Assembly: GCA_028873275.1 (NCBI GenBank)
Contig: JAGWLJ010000007.1
Location: 1 to 14,876 of the forward strand
Source: Pseudomonadota bacterium
GTDB taxonomy: Bacteria > Pseudomonadota > Alphaproteobacteria > Rickettsiales > SXRF01
DNA length: 14,876 nucleotides
Direction of reading: 5' to 3'
Below, piece after piece: positions 5,436 to 11,768 of the stretch (positions are counted from its first letter, which is position 1; the number at the start of each line of letters is the position of its first letter). The notes below the pieces were generated by a model. That model was not told the DNA's origin, searched no databases, and worked only from the letters and a program-made list of their open reading frames with translations. The translations under genes were made by a program, and so were the position numbers.

Positions 5436-7331
5436 TCACGCCGCCTGAAAAGCGGCGGTTTTACCCTCCGCCCGCAGGAGCTCTCCTTCGGCGGCGATAT
5501 CGGCCTGCCGGGCCAGGCCGTGCGTGGTTTTTTCCCAGAAATGCGGCCTGAACAATAACTGCCACAGGGCCTTATAGCTGGCGACGGAATGCAGCAGGAA
5601 ATAGAACGGGTAGAAAACGGCGGCGATGGCGATGGGCAGGGCCAGTTTGCGGTAATGGAGGGCGGAGTGCAGCGCCAGGTACCAGTGGCTTGCCAGGTTG
5701 AGGATCAGATTGAAGAGCGTCAGCCAGCCGAGCCATGCCGGGAAGGCGGCCGTGTGCAGTTTGAGCAGCTGGCCGATCCATAAGAGCGACAGCATCCACA
5801 GGATCGGCGCTATCAGGAAAATAAAACCGCTTAAGCCCACGAAAAACTGGAAGCCGATGAATCCTTTCCAGCCCAGCGTGCGCCAGAGCCCGGCGGGGTG
5901 GCGCATATGCACCAGCCAGGTCTGCAGGTACCCTTTGATCCAGCGCGAGCGTTGCCGGATCCACGGGCCGACGGCATTGGGTGCTTCCTCCATGGTGCAG
6001 GAATCGAGCATGGCGGTGCGCAGCCCCCGCGCCGCCAGCCGCGCGCCGAGATCGGCATCCTCGGTGACGTTGTAGGGATCCCATTCGCCCAGCGAGCGCA
6101 GCCGGCCGATGGCGATGTGGTTGCTGGTGCCTCCCAGCGGGATGGGGATGCCCAGGCGCTCCAGTCCATAGAGCATGAACTGGAAGAGGATGGTGTATTC
6201 AAGCGAGAAGAAGCAGGTCAGCCAGTTATCGCCGGCGTTGTAATAATTGAGCCGCGCCTGCAGGCAGACGATGTCGGGCGGCAGGTGGCGGAATGCCCAT
6301 ACGGCTTTTTTGAGCTGCAGCGGTTCCGGCCGGTCGTCGGCGTCGAAGATGGTGACGAATTCGCCGCGGGCGAAGCGCAGCGCATAGTTGCAGGCTTTGG
6401 GCTTGGTGCGCAGCCGGCTCGCCGGCACGCGGATGATGTCGAACTGGTAATGCGGTTTCAGGGCCGTGGCGGCGTCGAAAGTCTCCCGGTCGTCCTCTTC
6501 CATCACCAGCTTGATGTCGAGCCTGGCGGCCGGGTAGTCGAGCTGCGCGATCTCCGCCAGCAGCCTGGGCAGCACCGCCGCTTCCCGGTACATCGGCACC
6601 AGCACCGTGTAGACCGGCAGTTCCCGCTCATCCAGCGCCGCCAGCAGGTGTTCCCAGTTGCGGCTGTGCGAGGCGCGTACGCCGCAATCGAACACGATGC
6701 ATTTGAATAGCATGCGGGCGGTGAATACGGCGTGGCATAATACGATAAATGCCAATGCTGTTTGAAGGGGGGCGATGACGGTGGCGGATAATACCGCCGC
6801 GACCAGGACGAAGGCGATGAGTTTCTTCTCCAAGGGTAGTGCCGTGCGCGCCGACAGCCGCGGATCGGCGCGCCAGAGCGACAGCCGGCTGCCATTCTCG
6901 ATCGCCGCTGCGAAGCGGTGCTCGGCGGCGCGGCGTATGTCGAAGGGAGAGGTGATGACCGGCCGCACGTTCGGGCCGAAGCGCCACTGCGACCAGTCCC
7001 TGATATCCTCGGAGAAGGGATCGCAGCAGGCGACCAGCACCGCGCCGTCACTGCTCCTGCGCCAGGGCAGGGCGCGCAGCTGCAGGTACAGGCCGAGGTC
7101 GGATTCGGCAAGAAGGTTGCCGTCCGGCGGCTCGCGCAGTAGGTCGGCGAAGGCAAGCCCGTAATGCTCAGCCACCGCCTGGTAAAGCGAGAGATAGCCG
7201 ATAGCGCCCATGCCGACCAGGATGTCGCCCAGCCGCCCGCCGTTTTGCCGCTGCAGGGAAAGCGCATGTTGCAGCTGCGTTTCATTAACAAACCCGCGGG
7301 CGCGAAGAACCTCGCCGAGCGGAGCGGCCAT
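5436..7331 (-). CDS. MshEN-domain family 2 glycosyltransferase, probable c-di-GMP-controlled polysaccharide synthase
   Basis: This 631-residue inner-membrane protein appears to polymerise a sugar from a nucleotide-sugar donor. Residues 1-145 match the GspE/MshEN N-terminal domain: a 24-residue repeat at 4-27 (PLGEVL...LSLQ), a 5-residue spacer, and a second repeat at 33-56 (RLGDIL...VAEH), the arrangement of the c-di-GMP-binding MshEN fold, although the first Arg (P4) and last Gln (H56) are replaced. A hydrophobic hairpin follows (about 170-205). The catalytic GT2 core spans about 236-480, with EEDD (278-281), DADD (330-333), TED (423-425) and QRSRW (460-464), the signature of processive synthases. 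Further membrane segments lie at about 490-520, 533-553 and 564-590. A GTG 15 nt upstream is possible, but ATG 7329-7331 overlaps the stop of the barrel gene (TGATG), so coupling favours it. The domain content resembles NfrB, with reversed order. The sugar is unknown. Confidence 0.9.
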   Translation of the reverse strand: MAAPLGEVLRARGFVNETQLQHALSLQRQNGGRLGDILVGMGAIGYLSLYQAVAEHYGLAFADLLREPPDGNLLAESDLGLYLQLRALPWRRSSDGAVLVACCDPFSEDIRDWSQWRFGPNVRPVITSPFDIRRAAEHRFAAAIENGSRLSLWRADPRLSARTALPLEKKLIAFVLVAAVLSATVIAPLQTALAFIVLCHAVFTARMLFKCIVFDCGVRASHSRNWEHLLAALDERELPVYTVLVPMYREAAVLPRLLAEIAQLDYPAARLDIKLVMEEDDRETFDAATALKPHYQFDIIRVPASRLRTKPKACNYALRFARGEFVTIFDADDRPEPLQLKKAVWAFRHLPPDIVCLQARLNYYNAGDNWLTCFFSLEYTILFQFMLYGLERLGIPIPLGGTSNHIAIGRLRSLGEWDPYNVTEDADLGARLAARGLRTAMLDSCTMEEAPNAVGPWIRQRSRWIKGYLQTWLVHMRHPAGLWRTLGWKGFIGFQFFVGLSGFIFLIAPILWMLSLLWIGQLLKLHTAAFPAWLGWLTLFNLILNLASHWYLALHSALHYRKLALPIAIAAVFYPFYFLLHSVASYKALWQLLFRPHFWEKTTHGLARQADIAAEGELLRAEGKTAAFQAA

Positions 7332-8146
7332 CAGAATTGTTTCCACACGGCCATCAGCACGCCTTCGCCGGTGCCGGTGTTGCGGCCGTAGACGTCGCTG
7401 AACCCGCCGACTTGCATGCCCAGATCGTCCCGCACTTTATACAGGGCCGAAAGCTGCAGTTGCGTAAGGTTGTAGTCGTCGCCGGAGGATTGCGTGAAGG
7501 CGGGATTGGCCGGCGCCGCGACGCGCCAGGTCATGAAGGCTTGCGGCATGATCGTCCAGCGCGGCGACAGGCCGATGCCAAGCGTCGCCGCCAGGTTGAC
7601 CTGGTCATGCGCGCTGCCGAAGCGGTAGCGGTATTGCGTATCGAGATCGGCGTAATGCGTGAGTCCCCAGGCCTGAAAACTATAGCCGGCCGAGAGGCCC
7701 ATTGCGGCGTCGGTGGAGGTGCCGCCCAGCCGCGGCCGCGCCGTGGAGGATTCAGGACTGGGCAGCTTGATCAGCGGTTCCGCCGATACCACGAATCCCT
7801 GCTGCTGCCACAGGCGCGCGCGCAGGAAGAATTCGCTGTCGCCCAGGTTTACGTTGCTATGGTCCCTGCCGCCGGGAGCAGCATCCTGATGTGCGTCATC
7901 GAGATAAAGATTGGCACCCAGGGTGAGATCGTCGGTCAGGCCGTATTCGACGTAAGGATTGACATCGTATTTGCGGTAGGACGGTTCCGATTGCTTATGG
8001 CCTTCATTATCGTAATAGGTCGAGGTCTGGTAATACGAGCCGGTGACGATGGCTTCGCCCTGTCCCTTGGGCTCAGTCCACGCGCCGGCATGGGCTTGGC
8101 CGGCCGCCAGTGCCACCGTGCAGAAAACCAGTGGATAAAGGCGCAT
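7331..8146 (-). CDS. Small outer-membrane beta-barrel protein, partner of the glycosyltransferase
   Basis: This 271-residue protein has a clear Sec signal peptide (residues 1-20, cleaved after AHA). The mature chain alternates aromatic/hydrophobic and polar residues in strand-like runs (for example VTGSYYQTSTYYD, NPYVEYGLTDDLTLGANLYLD, SAGYSFQAWGLTHYADLDTQYRYRFG) and ends VWKQF, with the terminal Phe that typifies substrates of the BAM complex. The mature size of about 250 residues would suit roughly 10-12 strands. It resembles the loosely defined 'transporter' barrels (phenol meta-pathway type), but assignment to a named family needs a profile search. The stop overlaps the glycosyltransferase start by 1 nt, so the two are co-translated, which suggests that it serves the polymer made by that enzyme as outer-membrane exit, modifier or receptor. 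A sigma70-like promoter lies directly upstream. Confidence 0.85.
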   Translation of the reverse strand: MRLYPLVFCTVALAAGQAHAGAWTEPKGQGEAIVTGSYYQTSTYYDNEGHKQSEPSYRKYDVNPYVEYGLTDDLTLGANLYLDDAHQDAAPGGRDHSNVNLGDSEFFLRARLWQQQGFVVSAEPLIKLPSPESSTARPRLGGTSTDAAMGLSAGYSFQAWGLTHYADLDTQYRYRFGSAHDQVNLAATLGIGLSPRWTIMPQAFMTWRVAAPANPAFTQSSGDDYNLTQLQLSALYKVRDDLGMQVGGFSDVYGRNTGTGEGVLMAVWKQF

Positions 8147-8170
8147 ATCCCACCCGCAATGGTTTAAAGA

Positions 8171-8198
8171 ACTGTAGCGAAATGATACGGGAGGTCAA
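8171..8198 (-). promoter_or_regulatory. Putative promoter of the barrel/glycosyltransferase operon
   Basis: On the minus strand, TTGACC (8193-8198) and TACAGT (8171-8176) are separated by 16 bp, with 5/6 and 4/6 consensus matches. It lies in the 64-bp gap after the rpe stop, so the two-gene unit may be transcribed separately from rsmB-rpe. No terminator is visible between rpe and this element, so read-through is possible. Confidence 0.45.
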
Positions 8199-8210
8199 GC
8201 CAATTGGGAT

Positions 8211-8861
8211 TTATCCGCGCAGCGCGGCGATATTCTTTTTATAATTCTTATCGCCGAACACGACCGATCCGGCCACCAGCACGTCGGCTCCGGCGGCGAT
8301 GACTTTTCTGGCGGTTTCAGGATTAATCCCGCCGTCCACTTCCAGCTCGACGGCGCGGCCGCTTTTCTCGATCATGGCGCGGATGGTGCGGATTTTTTCC
8401 AGCTGCGAGGCAATGAAAGACTGGCCGCCGAAGCCGGGATTGACCGTCATCACCAGGATGAGATCGGCGATATCCATCACATATTCGAGCGCCGAGGCGG
8501 GAGTGCCCGGCACCAGCGACACGCCGGCTTTGACGCCCAGCGATTTGATCAGGTTCAGTGTGCGGTCCAGATGCGTGGTGGCCTCGGCATGGACGGTGAC
8601 GATATCTGCTCCCGCTTTCACATACGCCTCGATATAGGGATCGACCGGCTCGATCATCAGATGCACATCGAAGGGGAGTTTGGAAAACGGCCGGATGGAT
8701 TTGACCACGACCGGGCCGATGGTGAGGTTAGGCACGAAATGCCCGTCCATGACGTCGACATGGATATAATCCGCCCCGGCCTGGGTGACGGCATCCACTT
8801 CCTCGCCCAGCCGGGCGAAATCGGCGGAGAGAATGGAAGGGGCGATCTTTACCTTGGTCAT
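8211..8861 (-). CDS. rpe: Ribulose-phosphate 3-epimerase
   Basis: This cytosolic TIM-barrel enzyme of the pentose phosphate and Calvin pathways interconverts D-ribulose 5-phosphate and D-xylulose 5-phosphate. It has 216 residues, a normal length. Family motifs are intact: APSILSADF (7-15), HVDVMDGHFVPN (34-45) with metal ligands His34 and Asp36, DVHLM (65-69) with His67, NPGFGGQ (141-147), and VDGGIN (175-180) with the second catalytic Asp176. The phosphate-binding region near GADVLVAGS (191-199) is also present. ATG 8859-8861 overlaps the rsmB stop by 4 nt (ATGA), and AAGGA at 8868-8872 lies 6 nt upstream inside rsmB, so the pair is translationally coupled. Confidence 0.97.
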   Translation of the reverse strand: MTKVKIAPSILSADFARLGEEVDAVTQAGADYIHVDVMDGHFVPNLTIGPVVVKSIRPFSKLPFDVHLMIEPVDPYIEAYVKAGADIVTVHAEATTHLDRTLNLIKSLGVKAGVSLVPGTPASALEYVMDIADLILVMTVNPGFGGQSFIASQLEKIRTIRAMIEKSGRAVELEVDGGINPETARKVIAAGADVLVAGSVVFGDKNYKKNIAALRG

Positions 8862-10165
8862 GTGTTATCCTTCTTTAGCTTCGCCGCGTAAAATCCATCC
8901 ATGCCGCCCAGCTCGGCCAGGTGGCAGGGCAGCGTTCGGATTTCTCCGCGGGCGCTGATGCATTCGGCCGGCAGGCCCAGCTCGGGAGCGCTTACCAGCG
9001 TAACATCCTTGCGTTCGTCGAGCAATTGATCGATTTGCTTTTCGCCTTCTTCCGGCTGCAGGGAGCAGACGGCGTAGACCAGCGTGCCGCCGGGCTTCAG
9101 GATATCGAGCGCGTGGCGCAGTAATTTGCCCTGGGTGGCGGTCAGGCGGGCGATATCCTCCGGCTGGCGCAGGCGGGCGACGTCGGGGTGGCGGCGCAGT
9201 GTGCCGGTGGCGGAGCAGGGGGCGTCGAGCAGGATGGCATCGGGCGCGAAAGTGGGCAGCCATTTGGAAGCATCGGTGGTAACGTATTCGGCCTGCAATT
9301 GCAGGCGGTGCACGTTGGTCTTGAGCATGGCGATGCGATCCTTCGACATATCCACCGCCGAAACGCGTGCGCCGCTTAAGGCCAGCTGCGCCGTCTTGCC
9401 GCCGGGGGCTGCGCAGAGATCGATCACCCGCTTGTCATGCACGTCGCCCATCAGCCGGGCGGGGATGGTTGCCGCCATGTCCTGCACCCACCATTGGCCT
9501 TCGGCAAAACCTTTGAGATGCGTGATGTTGCGCGTGTCGCGCAGCCGCACCGAGCCCATCGGCAGCACGACGCCGTTCAGTTCCTTGGCCCAGTAAACAG
9601 GATCGCCCTTGACGGTAATATCGAGCGGCGGCTCCTCGAGATGCGCCTGGGCGATGCGCCGAGCGGTGGCTTCGCCATAGGTGTTTTGCCAGCTCTGCCA
9701 CAGCCAGTCCGGCGTATTAAGCCGCGCCGCGTCCTGCGCTTCGGCCAGCGCCGCGCCTTCGCGGGCAATGCGCTTGAGCACGGCGTTGACCAGCCCGCTG
9801 AATTTCTCCATCTGCAGCTGCTTGGTCATTTCTACGGCGGAGTGAACGGCGGCGTGCGGCGGCGTCTGCAGCCAGATCAGCTGCGCCACGCCCAGTCTCA
9901 GCGTATGCATGATGCGCGACGATTTGGCGGGCAGGGGGCGTTCGAGCATGTTGGCGAGGAGGCCATCGATCTGCCCCATGCGCCTGAGCACGGTCTTGAC
10001 CAGCAGTTGGGCAAACGCGCGGTCGGAGGGGCTTAAGCCGGCAAAATGCCGGTCCTGCGTCCACGCCAGGTCGAGCGGTTTGCCCTTGTCGAGTGTATGC
10101 ACCAGCGCCCCCACGGCGGAAAGCCGCGCGCTGGCGGATAAAACAGGGTTTTGTTTTGACGACAT
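8858..10165 (-). CDS. rsmB: 16S rRNA m5C967 methyltransferase RsmB (Sun family)
   Basis: This 435-residue SAM-dependent RNA methyltransferase modifies cytosine in small-subunit rRNA. Residues 9 to about 145 form a NusB-like helical RNA-binding domain (DRAFAQLLVKTVLRRMGQID; AVHSAVEMTKQL; LVNAVLKRI). The Rossmann catalytic domain follows with LCAAPGGKT (250-258, SAM site), DAPCSATG (314-321, Cys317) and CSLQPEEGE (367-375, Cys367), the two-cysteine arrangement of RNA m5C methyltransferases. The N-terminal NusB domain separates RsmB from RsmF/NSUN-like enzymes. The predicted start ATG 10163-10165 has only a weak Shine-Dalgarno. It overlaps rpe by 4 nt, an arrangement I recall as common in alphaproteobacteria, and is divergent from the SIMPL gene over 55 bp. 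Confidence 0.95.
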   Translation of the reverse strand: MSSKQNPVLSASARLSAVGALVHTLDKGKPLDLAWTQDRHFAGLSPSDRAFAQLLVKTVLRRMGQIDGLLANMLERPLPAKSSRIMHTLRLGVAQLIWLQTPPHAAVHSAVEMTKQLQMEKFSGLVNAVLKRIAREGAALAEAQDAARLNTPDWLWQSWQNTYGEATARRIAQAHLEEPPLDITVKGDPVYWAKELNGVVLPMGSVRLRDTRNITHLKGFAEGQWWVQDMAATIPARLMGDVHDKRVIDLCAAPGGKTAQLALSGARVSAVDMSKDRIAMLKTNVHRLQLQAEYVTTDASKWLPTFAPDAILLDAPCSATGTLRRHPDVARLRQPEDIARLTATQGKLLRHALDILKPGGTLVYAVCSLQPEEGEKQIDQLLDERKDVTLVSAPELGLPAECISARGEIRTLPCHLAELGGMDGFYAAKLKKDNT

Positions 10166-10220
10166 TCTTTGCTACATTGCTCTTACGTGGTCCATCCTTA
10201 TGACATAGCCGAGGGCAACA

Positions 10221-10958
10221 ATGAAGAATCTTTTATATGCCGGCTTCCTGCCTGCCATTGCCATGATCGTAACCGTTTCTCTAGCCGCGCCTTCTCTGGC
10301 CCAGATGCCGCCTCCGCCGCCCATGCCGCCGCGCAGCGTCACCGTTTCCGGCGAGGCCGAAGCGCAGCTGCCGCCGGACCAGGCGGTGCTGTCACTGTCT
10401 TTGGTAAGCCGCGACAAGAACCTGTCCGCCGCCAAGCAGCATAATGACGCGCTGGCGAAGCGCCTGGCCGATATCGCCGCGCAGCTTTCCATCCCCAAGG
10501 AAAAAGTGGCGACTTCCACGGTGACGGTCATGCCGGAATATGGTTATGACAACGGGGAGCAGCATTTCAACGGTTACGCGGTGAGCCGTACGCTGCGCAT
10601 CACCATGGATAACCTCGATCTGCCAGAGCGGCTGCTGTCGGCCGTCGTCGAGGCGAAGATCGACCAGGTGAACGGCCTCGAATATCGGCTGGCGCATCCC
10701 GAGGCGGCGGCGCAGTCGCTGCGCATGAAAGCCTTCGAAGACGCCCGCGCTCAGGCGGAAGCGCTGGCGCAGGCGGCGGGCGACAAACTGGGCAAGGCGC
10801 TGCATATCTCCACCCGGATGGAAGAAGAGGGGCCGATGCCGCCGCGTCCGATGCCGATGATGGCCATGCGCGCCGCGGCAGCGCCTTCGGTGGCACCGGC
10901 CATGCCGGGGCTGATCGAGGTGCATGAATCGGTCACGGTGACGTTCGCGCTGGAGTAA
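10221..10958 (+). CDS. Periplasmic SIMPL-domain (DUF541/YggE-like) protein
   Basis: The protein has 245 residues with a Sec signal peptide (residues 1-27, cleavage after SLA). The mature part begins with a Pro/Met-rich linker (MPPPPPMPP, 29-37), then the SIMPL domain from residue 39 (SVTVSGEAEAQLPPDQAVLSLSL, the typical first strands) to VHESVTVTFALE at the C-terminus. YggE-type proteins are linked to oxidative-stress protection, but their molecular activity is not settled. A Met/Pro-rich loop (about 200-230) precedes the last strand; this loop is variable in the family. GAGG at 10211-10214, 6 nt before the ATG, supports the start. The gene heads a tight plus-strand series, followed after 1 nt by the SDHAF4-like gene. 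Confidence 0.9.
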   Translation: MKNLLYAGFLPAIAMIVTVSLAAPSLAQMPPPPPMPPRSVTVSGEAEAQLPPDQAVLSLSLVSRDKNLSAAKQHNDALAKRLADIAAQLSIPKEKVATSTVTVMPEYGYDNGEQHFNGYAVSRTLRITMDNLDLPERLLSAVVEAKIDQVNGLEYRLAHPEAAAQSLRMKAFEDARAQAEALAQAAGDKLGKALHISTRMEEEGPMPPRPMPMMAMRAAAAPSVAPAMPGLIEVHESVTVTFALE

Positions 10959-10959
10959 C

Positions 10960-11112
10960 ATGGAAAAAGAATCCCCGCAGAAGGAAAAGAAACCGCCGGC
11001 GAAGAAACCGGCGGCCGGGCCTGCTCCGCTTCCTGAAACCGGCGGCCGCGGCGGCCTCGATCCCACGCGCTACGGCGACTGGGAAATCGGCGGCAAATGC
11101 GTGGACTTCTGA
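10960..11112 (+). CDS. DUF1674 / SDHAF4-like 50-aa protein
   Basis: A very short gene starts 1 nt after the SIMPL stop, with GGAG close upstream. The first half is a Lys/Pro-rich tail (KEKKPPAKKPAAG). The second half has the DUF1674 signature: GGRGGLDPTRYGDWEIGGKC followed by VDF, positions 28-50. Mitochondrial SDHAF4 and its bacterial relatives share this C-terminal motif; SDHAF4 binds flavinated SdhA and protects against oxidative damage during succinate dehydrogenase assembly. That the bacterial protein does the same is inferred from family membership. No sdh genes are in the window. Its neighbours, a SIMPL protein and a thioredoxin-fold protein, are both redox- or stress-linked. The gene is short enough to be missed by length-filtered annotation. 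Confidence 0.9.
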   Translation: MEKESPQKEKKPPAKKPAAGPAPLPETGGRGGLDPTRYGDWEIGGKCVDF

Positions 11113-11114
11113 TC

Positions 11115-11687
11115 ATGTTCAAGAAACATAGCAGGGATATCCGCTTCCTCTTCAATGCCGCGGCGCTGGCGCTGATCGTCATGGCGGTGCTGCAGGCCAT
11201 TCAGCCGTATCTGGCCGGGCCGGATCCGCAGGCGGCCCAGATCGAGGCGTTTACCTATAAGATCGTTCCCATTCCCGCGCAGGCGGTGCCGCCGCTGCTG
11301 CATAAGCCGGACGGCAGGCCGGTGATGCTGGTGGTCTATGCTTCCTGGTGCCCGTATTGCCGCGTCATGATGCCCGATATCGCCCATCTGATGGCGGAGG
11401 GGGAGATGGACGGGGTCGAGACGGTGTTTCTCTCCCGCGATCAGGAAATACGGCCGCTGGCTGCCTATCTCATCCATCAGCATTACGATGCGCTTTTTAC
11501 CCCCTATATATTGTCCACAGGCCCCCTGCCGCAGCTCTTGCAATCGATGGGCAGCCATTTTTCCGGCAAGATCCCCTATCTTGCTTTCTTCGACGGCCGG
11601 GGCAAGCTGGTGGCGGAATTCCTGGGCCAGGCGGACGAGCCGGCGCTGCGGGCGGCGCTGGAGCGGGTAAAAACGCGGGGCCTCTAA
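11115..11687 (+). CDS. Membrane-anchored thioredoxin-fold protein, CPYC active site
   Basis: With the ATG at 11115 (2 nt after the SDHAF4-like stop) the protein has 190 residues. A basic N-terminus and one hydrophobic segment (about 11-28) anchor it in the inner membrane, with the rest likely periplasmic. The thioredoxin fold starts near residue 68 (RPVMLVVYASWCPYCRVMMPDI), with active-site Cys79-Pro-Tyr-Cys82. The cis-proline is Pro154 in KIPYLAFFDGRG. It is TlpA/thioredoxin-like, but the CPYC pair is more typical of glutaredoxins and some DsbA-like oxidants. The residues between the fold halves (SRDQEIRPLAAYLIHQHYDALFTP) are less conserved in type, so substrate and direction (oxidase or reductase) are unclear. 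An in-frame ATG at 11097 would overlap the previous gene by 16 nt and add six residues; I favour 11115. Confidence 0.85.
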   Translation: MFKKHSRDIRFLFNAAALALIVMAVLQAIQPYLAGPDPQAAQIEAFTYKIVPIPAQAVPPLLHKPDGRPVMLVVYASWCPYCRVMMPDIAHLMAEGEMDGVETVFLSRDQEIRPLAAYLIHQHYDALFTPYILSTGPLPQLLQSMGSHFSGKIPYLAFFDGRGKLVAEFLGQADEPALRAALERVKTRGL

Positions 11688-11756
11688 CTGATTGCAAGTT
11701 GCTATTGATTTGCGCCCGGCCATCAGGTAATGCATTCACCCGTCCGATCATCCTCT

Positions 11757-11763
11757 AGGGAGA
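11757..11763 (+). promoter_or_regulatory. Ribosome binding site fixing the hppA start
   Basis: AGGGAGA lies 5 nt before ATG 11769. It decides between this start and an in-frame ATG at 11730, whose extra 13 residues (MHSPVRSSSRENL) are polar and unlike the membrane N-terminus of the family. Confidence 0.8.
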
Positions 11764-11768
11764 ATCTC

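Noticed and set aside
5438..5465. GC-rich hairpin followed by TTTT, reading like a plus-strand terminator
   Set aside because: The 6-bp stem is inside the end of the glycosyltransferase gene and no plus-strand gene leads into it (uvrD ends 400 bp earlier, with two minus-strand genes between).
5898..6710. 270-codon frame antisense to the glycosyltransferase
   Set aside because: It lies over the catalytic GT2 motifs of the opposite strand and has low-complexity composition, so it is a shadow frame.
7337..8167. 276-codon frame antisense to the outer-membrane barrel gene
   Set aside because: The sense protein has a signal peptide, strand pattern and terminal Phe. The antisense translation has none of these and is rich in Arg/Gly.
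11688..11768. Possible promoter before hppA (TTGATT-like hexamer)
   Set aside because: The match at -10 is poor at 17-bp spacing, so I could not support a specific promoter.
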